Translations under genes and position numbers: made by a program | Shown here: positions 25,383 through 34,920 of the stretch, piece after piece | Layout of the letters: each line of letters starts with the position of its first letter | Position numbering within the stretch: the first letter of the stretch is position 1 | Source of the DNA: JAFEDN01 sp963712715 | GTDB taxonomy: Bacteria > Pseudomonadota > Gammaproteobacteria > Coxiellales > Coxiellaceae | DNA: 64,000 nucleotides | Direction: 5' to 3' | Assembly: GCA_963712715.1 (NCBI GenBank) | Contig: CAVQJI010000016.1 | Location: 186,001 to 250,000, forward strand | Notes under the pieces: model-generated | The model's input: the letters and a program-made list of their open reading frames with translations, nothing else | Databases searched by the model: none | What the model was told of the DNA's origin: nothing

Positions 25383-25476
25383 AAGATCTCGTTTAAGCGC
25401 CCGGCCTTTCAGTACCGCAATTCCAGCATGTTGTAAACTGGCCTTCCAGTTGCTCGCCGCAGTGCGGGCATTTCCA
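25383..25476 (-). pseudogene. Duplicated 3' end of the DUF2007/zinc-ribbon gene
   Basis: Almost identical to 24280-24366; it encodes the ribbon CPHCGEQLEGQFTTCWNCGT and the stop but nothing upstream. It is an orphan fragment left by local duplication, and ends at the GGAATTCGGGGTCAAG palindrome. Confidence 0.75.
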
Positions 25477-25485
25477 AAGGAATTC

Positions 25486-25565
25486 GGGGTCAAGTCCTTA
25501 ATTCTGACACAGCACATCATTAATGGTTGGTGATTGTTCTGTGTCAGAATTAAGGACTTGGCCCC
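25486..25565. repeat. Palindromic repeat, GGGGTCAAGTCCTTA family
   Basis: Arms GGGGTCAAGTCCTTAATTCT and GTCAGAATTAAGGACTTGGC around GCACATCATTAATGGTTGGT. This is the most symmetrical copy in the window. Confidence 0.82.
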
Positions 25566-25587
25566 TGACATCTCTCATTTAGAGAGA

Positions 25588-27122
25588 TTATTTGAATTTA
25601 ATTCTATTGGTTCTAGATTCTTTTTCAGATTGGTTCCCAATCATTACAGAAAAGCTACAATTATATTGGCTAATAGAACGCGCTCTTTTTTCTTGTCCGG
25701 ATGGTGCAGTTGCGGCGATAGGGGACGATTTTCCACGATCAGCTCTTTGTAGAGCATTTCCATTAACTGCTGCTGTAACAGATTCATCCCGAATATCTTT
25801 CAATACTGTCGTTCTTGAGATATTTTTTTGAATATTATTCTTAACTGTTTGTGCTGCTGAATTTGATCTACTGTAATACCAATCTCTTAATTTTGTAATG
25901 GTATCCATAAATGAAGAGGTTCTTTCATTTCTTTGAAGTCTGTTTTCACTGAAATTTTGAGATTCTTGTTTTCGAGAGCAGCGGATCTAACTTGTTTAAT
26001 TAAATTATCTCTCATTTCAACCATGGTTTTATTTATAGTCGTATGAGCAATAGGTGAAAGCATCATATTCATTTCTGAATTTTTAACAATCTTGATGTTT
26101 TCCTGTAATTTTTTCAAGTGCGACATTCACTTCTTTTTCATCAGATAACTTCTGTTCCCTAACTGCGGCAATTAGCGGTTTACCATATTCTTCCAGTTCT
26201 TTAGTAGCCTTATTGTTAAAGTAATTCAGTGATTTTTCATTGGATATAGTCTTTATTTATTGGTTGCTTCTTCCAAGATGCTATCTGTTTCTTCTTTTCT
26301 TACATATTGTTCTGCATAAGAACAATCATTGCTAATATCCCCCAACGTACTTATGAAATGATCTTCCAATTTATTAATGCTCACTAATGGGGTTGACCGA
26401 AATTCTTTAATTTTTCGATTAGTCTGTTCTTTTAACCAAATTTTTCGATTTGCCGTATTGAAGATTTCTTCAATTTCACGACCTAAATCGGGCAAAGGTA
26501 TTTTTGATTTGTGGCAATAGCAGATAAAATTAATTCTTTCTGGTGATTTAATAAAGCCTCGTGTTTAAAAAAAATCCTTACCGGCAAGAGGGTTTTGACA
26601 TATCTTTTTAAATTTTTCTTTTATTCTTTCACTTGCCGCCTTTTTAAGGCCATCACTAAGATCTTGACTTACATTCTTAAATTCATTAAGAATCAATTCT
26701 TGATGCTTTTTCGCAAGTTTAAGAATAGCGCCAATAGTTTGTCCTCTAGATTCTGATAAAAATTCTTTTATTATTTTTTGATTCCACTGGCCGGTTGAAA
26801 TTTTTTTTAAATTTTCAGTTACTTCATCTGAATCGAATTGAAGGTCATCATCAATGCGAGTGGTATCATCTTCTTCATGAACAACGCTTTGATCTTCCAT
26901 CTCCTCCTCATTTTTTTCCACACGGCGATCGTGCGCCAGACCCGCGCATGCACCCAGTCCCGCACCTAATAAAGGTCCACCCACTGCTATTGCAACGGTG
27001 TATACAAGGGCGAGGGGCGGGCAGAAAACGATTGAAGCAATCGCTCCTAATGTGAACAAGGTTACGCCTAAAATTGCTCCTTTTCCAATTCTATTATGTT
27101 TCCTATCCAATCTGTTTGCCAT
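25588..27122 (-). pseudogene. Membrane-anchored coiled-coil protein with about five frameshifts
   Basis: Starts MANRLDRKHNRIGKGAILGV, with two hydrophobic segments (about 15-35 and 38-62), then a long acidic coiled-coil region. Successive frames join as GKDFF/KHEALLNHQ (T8 run, about 26570), then LPDLGREIEEIFNTANRKIW, ISNEKSLNYFNNKATKELEE, LQENIKIVKNSEMNMMLSPI, and LRDWYYSRSNSAAQTVKNNI to a stop at 25588. Each join needs a one-base change, mostly in A or T runs. The restored protein would have about 510 residues. No family recognised; the layout resembles inclusion-membrane-type effectors. Confidence 0.6.
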
Positions 27123-27273
27123 TTTTTTCTCTTATACGATAATTTTATAATAACTTTAATTCTACCCTGCTTATGTTAAGCGAAAATTAAATCCGACTCC
27201 CCCAGGAAACATTTCAGTATGGCAGGATTTCAGTGCCACATATTGATCCCGTTGCTTATGGTAAGATAAAGGC

Positions 27274-28321
27274 ATGATAGACGCGCAACCCCAGGTTGGG
27301 GTGTTATTGATAAATTTGGGGACGCCCGCGGGGCCGGATATACGCAGTGTTCGGGGCTATTTGGCGGAATTTCTGAGCGACCCCCATGTCATCGACTTGC
27401 CGGCTCCACTACGCCAGCTTCTGGTTTATGGGGTTATTTTGCCGTTCCGGCCCAAGGTTTCGGCGCATGCGTACCGGCAAATTTGGACCAAAGAGGGATC
27501 CCCGTTACTTCTGTACAGTCAACAGCTTGTCCATTCCTTGGGCATTGCACTCGGTGACGCTTTTGCGGTTGAACTGGGGATGCGCTATGGAAAACCGGAT
27601 ATCGCAACGGCTCTGCGGCGCTTGCGGGAACGGGGTTGCCAAAAATTACTGATCATGCCGCTGTTTCCTCAATATTCCTCCGCGGCCACCGGCTCCGCGC
27701 TGAAAAAAACTCTGGCGGAACTGCAAAAAAACGCCGATATTCCAAGTATTAGCTGCATCAATTCGTTTTTTGATCACCCCGGGTTTATAGAGGCGTGGAG
27801 AAGCCTAATCACCCGTCACACGCCCACTGAAGAACCTGAAATGTGGATATTCAGTTACCACGGACTACCGGTACGGCATCTGGATAAAGGCGGCTGCGCG
27901 ACGTCGGAATGTCTCGCCCGTGGGGATTGCGCCAAAGCCGATGACAATAATTACCTGTGTTACCGGCGGCAATGCTTCACCACATCGCGGTTGCTGGCGG
28001 AAGCCCTGGGGCTGCCCCCATCCCGGTATCGGGTCTCTTTTCAGTCCCGGCTGGGCCGTACACCGTGGATAACTCCCTACACGGATCATTTATTAACGGA
28101 ACTGGCTGCTCAGGGGATTAAACGCATTGCTATCGTTTGCCCCTCTTTTTGTAGCGGATTGTCTGGAAACCCTGGAAGAAATCGGCATCCGCGCCCGCGC
28201 GCAATGGCACGGCCTGGGAGGGGATCGTTTTCATCTTTTCCCCTGCCTGAACGCAGATGGTGAATGGGTACAGGCTCTGGCAGACATGGTCAGGTTGTCA
28301 TACCTCGAGTCTGCTCGATAA
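27274..28321 (+). pseudogene. hemH: Ferrochelatase with frameshifted C-terminus
   Basis: MIDAQPQVGVLLINLGTPAG begins a typical ferrochelatase, with SYHGLPVRHLDKGG carrying the catalytic His and SFQSRLGRTPWITPYT. After RIAIVCPSF the frame runs into unrelated residues to 28263. Shifting at the T5 run (28146-28150) restores VADCLETLEEIGIRARAQWH and HLFPCLNADGEWVQALADMV to 28321, the conserved end with the family's Glu residues. The enzyme inserts Fe2+ into protoporphyrin IX. As assembled about 55 C-terminal residues are replaced. One T too many, either a sequencing error or a real lesion; hemA is intact in the same window. Confidence 0.85.
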
Positions 28322-28327
28322 AATCCA

Positions 28328-29680
28328 TTAACACCATGAGAGCAGCCTGGGTTTCTTCCGAGTACAAATTAACAGGCACTTTCCTGGTATTTTCCCGAAC
28401 CTCTTGAAAAACGATACAAAATAATTAGCAAAACCAGGATGAACACTCTTTGGCGCTGGCGCTGCTGGCTCCGGTTCTGTCTGTGACGCCATGACGTATT
28501 CATCATTAGAATATAAACTGCTGTTTTGTATAAAAGCCAACGCGATCTCCCTCAAAGCAGCATTATCATTTTTTTCTTCATTGGCGGGTGCAGGAATAGA
28601 AAAAAGTCTATTAGACCATAAGGTACTGTTTTGTACACCAACAAGCGCTATTTCTGATGGGACAGCTTTATTCTCGACTTCAGCAACTTTACTTTCAGCG
28701 ACAGGGACAGAAGTACAGGTAGCAGGATCCCAGAATAACGGTGTACTATTTTCGATTTCATCCAGCCCGGTCACATATTCTTTAGCGTAAGAGAGGGTTG
28801 CTTTCAGTATGTGGATTATGGACTGCAGGTCCGGCCGGTCTTCTGGCCTTACACTTTGACAGGCCTGGCTGATATCCCATAACGCCCTGCCAAGGATTTT
28901 GTCCCCATTATCTGCCAATTTTTTACCTTTAATCTCAGAAGGCTCGTGAAAATTTTGATGATCGCCGCCCTGTTTTTTCCTGGCGATAATCTCGTCTATA
29001 TTATTGTTATATTCCGGAATATTTCCCGTTACCAGTTCGCCTAAAATCACTCCATAACTGTAAATGTCTGATTCTTTGGTAATAACCGGTTTACCATAAT
29101 ACAGTTCAGGCGCCTGCCAAAGCCTGGTTCCAAAATTCGTGGCATCGACATTTTTGGCATCATCAGCTTCAATGGCGCAGCCAAAGTCGGCAATTTTTAT
29201 CTCGGATTTATCCTCAGATTGACCATTAATCAGTATATTCATGGATTTTAAATCACCATGCAGCATTTTCAATGAATGGATGTACAGTAAACCCTTCGCT
29301 ATCTCTATAGCAATATTTAAGCGAAACTCCCAGGATATCGGCACGCCGTTTTTAAGTAAATGATATAAACTGCCGCTGTCCATGTACGGAGTCACCAGAG
29401 CATAAGGAAAACCCTTTAATTTTGACTCCATCACGCCTAATACAGGAATAACATTGGGATGTTTCGCTTTTTCCAGCAAATTAACTTCGCGAATAAACGC
29501 TGCTTCACTGACTATTTCAGATACGTACTTCACCGCAACTTTATCCGTGCCGCCATTGAAAGTTCCCAATGAAACTCTTCCAAAGGCGCCCTCGCCAAGA
29601 AGTCTGTCTGTCACAAATCCACTATCTTTAAAAGTACTCAGGCTCTGTGGTATTGAGTATTTACCCTCTTCTCTCGTCAT
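28328..29680 (-). CDS. Eukaryotic-like protein kinase
   Basis: 450 residues. The kinase domain (about 22-295) has glycine loop LGEGAFGRVSLG (28-39), VAVK (Lys51), catalytic HGDLKSMN (141-148, Asp143; HGD in place of HRD), DFG (165-167), and WQAPELY as the APE segment. The pattern is close to the tyrosine-kinase-like branch of eukaryotes rather than to PknB types, and there is no PASTA or membrane domain. The C-terminal third is a low-complexity linker with a loosely repeated phrase (IALVGVQNSTLWSNRLF, IALAFIQNSSLYSNDEY) and a basic end, TRKKPRLLSWC. Catalytic residues look complete. A role in host signalling is inferred. Convergent with hemH. Confidence 0.85.
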   Translation of the reverse strand: MTREEGKYSIPQSLSTFKDSGFVTDRLLGEGAFGRVSLGTFNGGTDKVAVKYVSEIVSEAAFIREVNLLEKAKHPNVIPVLGVMESKLKGFPYALVTPYMDSGSLYHLLKNGVPISWEFRLNIAIEIAKGLLYIHSLKMLHGDLKSMNILINGQSEDKSEIKIADFGCAIEADDAKNVDATNFGTRLWQAPELYYGKPVITKESDIYSYGVILGELVTGNIPEYNNNIDEIIARKKQGGDHQNFHEPSEIKGKKLADNGDKILGRALWDISQACQSVRPEDRPDLQSIIHILKATLSYAKEYVTGLDEIENSTPLFWDPATCTSVPVAESKVAEVENKAVPSEIALVGVQNSTLWSNRLFSIPAPANEEKNDNAALREIALAFIQNSSLYSNDEYVMASQTEPEPAAPAPKSVHPGFANYFVSFFKRFGKIPGKCLLICTRKKPRLLSWC

Positions 29681-29832
29681 TTTTTTATACCTTTATGGCT
29701 TTCAACTTAATTAGCTTTATAATTTTGCTTAAGAAGTATACAGATGGGACATTAAAGAATTCTTAAATGGGTGGTATTTGTTTGGGTTTACGGTTACAAT
29801 TTAGGCATTCATCAAATCCGGCAGGAGCGGGA

Positions 29833-30348
29833 ATGCAGGCAGAACGTCAAAAAGGCATCAGTTTAATAGAAGTTTTATTAGTCATTATCGTGGCCGCGGC
29901 CATCGTAACTGGCGCAGTGATGTACTATTCACATACCGTCGCCGCAAGCCGCGTAGCCCAAGCGGCCAACCTCATTCAGCAGATTAATAAAGCCGGGGAT
30001 GAATGGCTGCAGATTCCCAATTCCACCCTCAATCCCGGCACAATATATCCGCCTGATTTCAGCGGACTCAATAATGCGGAGGATGGCAATGGCCTGAATT
30101 ATTTCAATGATGCAAAACTGATTCCCTGTGAAAACAGAAGCTGTTTTACCAATCCATGGGGAGGCAGCGCCAAAGTCACCGCCGCTGATGGCAATGCAAA
30201 ATACATGCTCATCACCCTGACAAAAATACCCGCTTCCGACTGTGCTCTGCTGCAACAACAGTTTGTCAATATCGCTCCGCAGAATATTGACCAACAAAAT
30301 ATCTGCGTCACGACTAAAGGCGTTTCTACCTATCAAGTGTATTTATGA
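29833..30348 (+). CDS. Type IV pilin-like protein 1
   Basis: 171 residues from the ATG at 29833, which follows GGAGCGGGA; an upstream in-frame start would add 22 residues before the leader. The prepilin signal is KGISLIEVLLVIIVAAAIVT: cleavage after Gly, +5 Glu, then one hydrophobic helix. The C-terminal domain has two Cys pairs (CENRSC, and CALL...ICVT) and the phrase NPWGGSAKVTAADGNAKYML shared with the next gene. It overlaps that gene by 4 nt. It may be a minor pilin or a pseudopilin in the Legionellales PilA-like group; no assembly gene is adjacent. Confidence 0.75.
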   Translation: MQAERQKGISLIEVLLVIIVAAAIVTGAVMYYSHTVAASRVAQAANLIQQINKAGDEWLQIPNSTLNPGTIYPPDFSGLNNAEDGNGLNYFNDAKLIPCENRSCFTNPWGGSAKVTAADGNAKYMLITLTKIPASDCALLQQQFVNIAPQNIDQQNICVTTKGVSTYQVYL

Positions 30349-30803
30349 ACAGTTTATTACGGCAACGCGGCCTGAGCCTGATTGAAATTTTATTAAGTTT
30401 GGCGATTATCAGCGTTATCCTGATGATGATCGTCAATTATTATTCCACTCAAAACAAAGACCAGGTTCTGGTGAGTAAGGCCGCGGCGCAAATTCAACAA
30501 CTCGCCAGCGTCAGTTATGAATGGCAAACCGCGCAGTCGAAAATGGACTTCACCGGTATTTCCCTGACAGTTCTGCAAGATGCCGGTTTATTGTCCACCA
30601 CCGATAATTATTCACAAAAATCCCCGTGGGGCGGTGGAATCCAGATCACTGCCGACAATGGCAATCCGCAGTATGTGCTGATCACTTCAGACAAAATTCC
30701 TCGCAGCGCGTGCGCCAACCTGCGTGACCGTATGAGCCAGGTCGCACACTCGCAATCTTCCAGCACTGAATGTACGCAAGGGAGTTATTATATTTCACTA
30801 TAG
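30345..30803 (+). CDS. Type IV pilin-like protein 2
   Basis: 152 residues. Leader MNSLLRQRG then LSLIEILLSLAIISVILMMI with +5 Glu. The C-terminal part, SPWGGGIQITADNGNPQYVL, parallels the first pilin, so the two arose by tandem duplication. The start overlaps the previous stop (ATGA). The stop codon TAG (30801-30803) is the first part of the inverted-repeat element that follows, so the element may have replaced the native end, though the final Cys pair (CANL, CTQG) is present. Confidence 0.75.
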   Translation: MNSLLRQRGLSLIEILLSLAIISVILMMIVNYYSTQNKDQVLVSKAAAQIQQLASVSYEWQTAQSKMDFTGISLTVLQDAGLLSTTDNYSQKSPWGGGIQITADNGNPQYVLITSDKIPRSACANLRDRMSQVAHSQSSSTECTQGSYYISL

Positions 30804-30982
30804 TTCTTCAGATAAGTCTTTTGGCTTTAAGCGCTCGATAGATGTCCAGATTGAGGCGTTTGGGAATTGAGAGATACGAAGGAACAGTCATTCTATTTTG
30901 AGTGTTTCTCAATTCTCAAACGCCTCAAGATGGGCGTCTAGCGAGATGCTTAAAGTCAAAAGACTTATCTGAAGAACTATAT
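30799..30982. repeat. Inverted-repeat element, TATAGTTCTTCAGATAAG ends
   Basis: A 184-bp palindromic element. The ends TATAGTTCTTCAGATAAGTC and GACTTATCTGAAGAACTATA are reverse complements, and inner arms TTGAGGCGTTTGGGAATTGA and CAATTCTCAAACGCCTCAAG add a second stem. It has the form of a small MITE. It lies between the pilin stop and the first U-box gene and may act as hairpin terminator. Confidence 0.85.
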
Positions 30983-30999
30983 AATCTTATGGAGGAATT

Positions 31000-32337
31000 A
31001 TGAGAGATTTAACACGAACTTTTACCCTTTTTTCCAGAATTATATTTGACGAATTTGATACCCCGGATTGGTGGCAGATTGCAAAATCAATCACTAAAGG
31101 ATCCTTCTTCAGCGTACCGGTCATGACCTTTCGATTCATTTACGCGATAATCGAAAATGACTGGTGGTATATGAGCGAACACTATACAGCGCATGGCTGT
31201 AAATCCAGCCCGAGCATCTTTCGCAGGCAAAAAACTTATGACTGTCCCGATAAAGAAATAGAAAAAAAGCTAAGAAATATTTCAAATGATCACCTGACGA
31301 CCTCTCTGAAAAATCAGAGTTTTATCCTGACAGGATCCACGATCATACTGTTGTGGACATTGGGGGATATGATTCATTTCCTGATAAAAAAACATCAGGA
31401 GGACTGGAAAAGACTTAAATCGCAGGAATTAATCAAAAAAAAATCCAATTTACCCGAACTGTCAGAGAAAGCGAAAGAGTTAAAAGCCAAATATGGCTCA
31501 TTTTATGAAATTAAAAAATCCTCACAAATTCGTCATCCGGATTTTTTATGCGAGCAAGGGACTCAACAATTAATGGATTTACCGCCGGTGGTAAGCTGCG
31601 ATGGTTACGCACTCGGCTTCACTCAGTTTGCTCTCATTGCGAAGCAGAATCAAAATTCTGGCTCTTTTGGGATAATAGACCAGCCTCTTTTGGGTCTATT
31701 GCTGGCCTATATACAAGACCAGCCCCTCCCCACCGAAAAAGTTTTACAACCCAATAAATTTAATCTGTTAAAAACAATTAAAATGATCATTATTTTGCTG
31801 CAGGATCTTGCAAAAGAGCTTAGACATATCATCAAGAAACTCATATTCTGGTATGTGGTGGGCTTCACAGGTCTTGGTAGCTATTACTACTTTCAAAAAT
31901 CTTCTTCCCACGAATTAACGAGTATGAAGAATTCCAACTTTTTGAAATTCGCGGGCTGGAGCATATTACTTTTGCCATTAATAAAACTGGACCCTGCTGA
32001 ATTATACCATGCGCTTATGCATTTTTACGAATCTCAAATTCGCGGCGACTCTCAGGGATACACATCGGAAGAAATAAAAAACTCGCGATTAATCACAGTT
32101 TCCAGCCTTTTTATGTGTCCTCTTTCACAGACACTGTTAGACAAAGCGGTTATCTGTCAGGATGGCAATACCTATGAAGCAAAATTTATTAAACAACATT
32201 TCAAAGAAAGCGCTACCAGAAGCAGCCCCATTTCCAAAATCGAGTTTAAGGACTATCCTTTGATGTGGCCTTATCATCAACGTCGAAAGCAAATCCAAAA
32301 ATTAACCCGCGAAAATTATTTTAACTTAACCCGTTAA
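31000..32337 (+). CDS. U-box domain membrane protein 1
   Basis: 445 residues starting MRDLTRTFTLFSRIIFDEFD, with GGAGGA before the start. Several hydrophobic segments lie at about 28-52, 105-125, 277-300 and 315-340. The C-terminus (about 365-440) fits a U-box: VSSLFMCPLSQTLLDKAVIC, QDGNTYEAKFIKQHF, then RSSPISKIEFKDYPLMWPYH. This corresponds to the CPI-DPV-DG-TYE-R-P-N landmarks of U-box ubiquitin ligases. U-boxes bind E2 enzymes, and bacterial examples such as Legionella LubX are secreted. The next gene is a close tandem paralogue. Ligase function is inferred. Confidence 0.75.
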   Translation: MRDLTRTFTLFSRIIFDEFDTPDWWQIAKSITKGSFFSVPVMTFRFIYAIIENDWWYMSEHYTAHGCKSSPSIFRRQKTYDCPDKEIEKKLRNISNDHLTTSLKNQSFILTGSTIILLWTLGDMIHFLIKKHQEDWKRLKSQELIKKKSNLPELSEKAKELKAKYGSFYEIKKSSQIRHPDFLCEQGTQQLMDLPPVVSCDGYALGFTQFALIAKQNQNSGSFGIIDQPLLGLLLAYIQDQPLPTEKVLQPNKFNLLKTIKMIIILLQDLAKELRHIIKKLIFWYVVGFTGLGSYYYFQKSSSHELTSMKNSNFLKFAGWSILLLPLIKLDPAELYHALMHFYESQIRGDSQGYTSEEIKNSRLITVSSLFMCPLSQTLLDKAVICQDGNTYEAKFIKQHFKESATRSSPISKIEFKDYPLMWPYHQRRKQIQKLTRENYFNLTR

Positions 32338-32354
32338 CGGTAGGACTCCCCCAC

Positions 32355-33620
32355 ATGAGAGATTTAACACGAACTTTTACCCTTTTTTCCAGAGTTATAT
32401 TCGACGACTTCGATACCCAAGCTGGATGGCATCTTGCAAAATCAATCACGAAATTCACTACCTATTCAGTGTTGATCCTCACTTCATTCTTTCTGGGGGA
32501 CTGGTATAGGAGCAAAAGTTACAGGTCGCCCGGCTGTCAGTTCAGAGAAAGCATCCTTCACATACAAAAAAGCCCCGACTGCCCCGATAAAGAAATTTTT
32601 CTGATATCCCACGATTTTATTCAGTATATGCCCAGCATCCTGCTGACGCTTGTACTATGGGAGATGACTCTTTTCCTGAGAAAAAAACATCAGCAGGACT
32701 GGAAAAGACTTAAATCGCAGAGTTTAATCGAAAAAAAATCCAATTTAACCGAACTGTCCAGGGAAGCGAAAATTTTAAAAGATAAATATGGTTCACTGTA
32801 TGAAATTAAAAAATCACAAACCCCTCATCCGGATTTTTTATGTGAGCCGGGAACTCACGAATTGATGGATTTACCGCCGGTGGTAAGCTGCGATGGTTAT
32901 GCACGCGGCTTTACTCAGTTTGTTCTCACCGCGGGCCAGGATCAAAATTCTGCCCCGTTTGGGATAATAGACCAGCCTCTCCTGGGTGATTTGCTGGCCT
33001 ATATACAAAACCAGCCCCTCTCCACCGCAACAGTTTTTCAACCCGATAAATTGAACGTGTTAAAAACAATTAAAATGATGATTAGTTTGCTGCAGAACCT
33101 TGTAAATAAGCATAAAGATGTCGGCAGGAAAATGCTATACCGGTATGCGCTATTCTACACCGGTCTTTATGGCTATCTTTGCATTAAAAAATCCGATTCT
33201 TCCTTGCTGGAATTTGTCACCTGGAACATATTACTCATACCACTTATGGTGGAATTTATTAAATTATACGGACCGCTTATGCATTTTTACGAATCTAAAA
33301 TTCTTTGTCGCCCGCATGAATACGCATCCCCGGAAGAATTAAAAAATGAATTAAATAACTTGCGATTAATCACTGTTTCCAGCCTTTTCGTGTGTCCGCT
33401 CACTCAGGCGCTGTTAGACAAAGCGGTTATCTGTCAGGATGGTAATATCTATGAAGAAAAAATTATTAAACAACATTTTAATTTCAAAAAAAACGCTACC
33501 ATACGCAGTCCCATTTCCCGAACCGAATTTAAGGACTATCCTTTGATGTGGCCTTATCATCAACGTCGAAAGCAAATCCAAAAATTAACCCGCGCAAATT
33601 ATTTTAACTTAACCCGTTAA
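32355..33620 (+). CDS. U-box domain membrane protein 2
   Basis: 421 residues, a tandem paralogue of the preceding gene. The first 19 residues are nearly the same (MRDLTRTFTLFSRVIFDDFD), as are the middle (LPPVVSCDGYARGFTQFVLT) and the U-box end (SSLFVCPLTQALLDKAVICQ, DGNIYEEKIIKQHF, KDYPLMWPYHQRRKQIQKL). The differences are concentrated in the membrane part, where one segment is shorter. Seventeen nt separate it from gene 1 and 11 nt from rdgB, so all three can share a transcript. The U-box is the best-conserved part of the pair, consistent with selection on E2 binding. Confidence 0.75.
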   Translation: MRDLTRTFTLFSRVIFDDFDTQAGWHLAKSITKFTTYSVLILTSFFLGDWYRSKSYRSPGCQFRESILHIQKSPDCPDKEIFLISHDFIQYMPSILLTLVLWEMTLFLRKKHQQDWKRLKSQSLIEKKSNLTELSREAKILKDKYGSLYEIKKSQTPHPDFLCEPGTHELMDLPPVVSCDGYARGFTQFVLTAGQDQNSAPFGIIDQPLLGDLLAYIQNQPLSTATVFQPDKLNVLKTIKMMISLLQNLVNKHKDVGRKMLYRYALFYTGLYGYLCIKKSDSSLLEFVTWNILLIPLMVEFIKLYGPLMHFYESKILCRPHEYASPEELKNELNNLRLITVSSLFVCPLTQALLDKAVICQDGNIYEEKIIKQHFNFKKNATIRSPISRTEFKDYPLMWPYHQRRKQIQKLTRANYFNLTR

Positions 33621-33631
33621 CAGGAAGTAAT

Positions 33632-34237
33632 ATGCAAAAAATTATTTTAGCCAGCAGTAATAAAGGCAAAGCCGCTGAAATCCAGTGGCTTCTGCGGGAT
33701 TTACCGATTGAGCTTATTCCACAAACCGCGCTCCAGATTCCCGATATCGAAGAAACCGGCCTGACTTTTGTGGAAAACGCGATTCTAAAAGCCCGTAACG
33801 CCGCGAGATTATCAGGGCTTCCCGCACTGGCCGATGATTCCGGGCTGTCGGTGGATTGCCTGGACGGCGCACCCGGCGTGTATTCCGCCCGCTATGCCGG
33901 AGCCGGCGCCCGGGATGTGGATTTAATCGAAAAATTACTCAAGGAAATGAACAAGACAGACTGTGATCGCCGTAGCGCGCGTTACCACTGCGCCATGGCG
34001 CTGTTACTCTATCCGGACGATCCCGCACCCATCATTTGCCACGGGATGTGGGAAGGTGAAATTCTTCCCAGCGGTCGTGGAAAGCAAGGCTTCGGTTACG
34101 ATCCGGTATTTTATGTTCCCACGCACGATTGCAGTGCCGCGGAATTAGAACCGGAGGAAAAAAATCGCATTAGCCATCGGGGCGACGCCATGCGGCAATT
34201 GATTCAAAAATTGCAGGCGCAGATTCTTGGGCATTGA
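33632..34237 (+). CDS. rdgB: XTP/dITP pyrophosphatase (RdgB/HAM1)
   Basis: 201 residues, full length. MQKIILASSNKGKAAEIQWL carries the substrate-binding SNKGK, and LADDSGLSVDCLDGAPGVYS is the active-site signature. YDPVFYVP and ISHRGDAMRQL complete the family set. It hydrolyses inosine, xanthosine and their deoxy triphosphates to monophosphates, keeping them out of DNA. It is preceded by GGAAGT and lies directly behind the U-box genes. Confidence 0.95.
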   Translation: MQKIILASSNKGKAAEIQWLLRDLPIELIPQTALQIPDIEETGLTFVENAILKARNAARLSGLPALADDSGLSVDCLDGAPGVYSARYAGAGARDVDLIEKLLKEMNKTDCDRRSARYHCAMALLLYPDDPAPIICHGMWEGEILPSGRGKQGFGYDPVFYVPTHDCSAAELEPEEKNRISHRGDAMRQLIQKLQAQILGH

Positions 34238-34246
34238 GACCCGGGA

Positions 34247-34897
34247 TCAGCTAAAATGACGTGTATAACTTTCGGAAGTTAAACTTACCCGTCTTTGTTC
34301 CGTCACTCCTGGAAAAAGTGTACCTTTGCATAGGCTCAATTGAACAGTTACTTTATTTTTTTCCAGGCTGATCTCATTGAAAACTTTGATGTTTCCATCA
34401 ATTTCTCGTTTGAGTTCTAGAGCCGGGGCAGAACCAGAACCTTTAACTTTAGGACTCATGATGAGCCTGCTTAAGTTATTGGATGAGACCATGATTAAAT
34501 TCTCAAATGTCTTTAATATATTTTCCAATTCTCTTTGACGGCCTTGCAAAGTAGTGATTTCCCTTAACTTTTGTTCGATTTTTTCCATGTCTTGCCGCAG
34601 AGACGCCATATTTTTTTGGGCAGTTTCCATTTCCTGAATTTGCGCTGATACATCCTTAGCCATTTTTAGTAAGAACAAACCATTTTTATACGTATCTTCT
34701 AAAATAGTCAACTTCTCGTCCGTCTCTTCGATACTGTTTTTCAATTGGGCTTGCAATAATTGTTTTGTTTCCCCCAAAGTAAACCAGTTTTTCCATGATG
34801 ATGGAGAAAAGAATGAGCCACTTTTGCCTGACTGATACGATTCACTTAAACTATTAAGCAGTTTTTCTTCATCACTGTTTTTTGAAAAATGGGTCAT
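34247..34897 (-). CDS. Coiled-coil hypothetical protein
   Basis: 216 residues starting MTHFSKNSDEEKLLNSLSES. Residues about 45-145 form a long coiled coil (QAQLKNSIEETDEKLTILED; MASLRQDMEKIEQKLREITT). No signal peptide, membrane segment or known domain. It lies 23 nt downstream of the next gene on the same strand and is likely in an operon with it. Two adjoining coiled-coil proteins of unknown type in such a genome are often secreted, but nothing in the sequence proves it. Confidence 0.6.
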   Translation of the reverse strand: MTHFSKNSDEEKLLNSLSESYQSGKSGSFFSPSSWKNWFTLGETKQLLQAQLKNSIEETDEKLTILEDTYKNGLFLLKMAKDVSAQIQEMETAQKNMASLRQDMEKIEQKLREITTLQGRQRELENILKTFENLIMVSSNNLSRLIMSPKVKGSGSAPALELKREIDGNIKVFNEISLEKNKVTVQLSLCKGTLFPGVTEQRRVSLTSESYTRHFS

Positions 34898-34920
34898 CCC
34901 ATCAGGGTAAACTTTATCCT

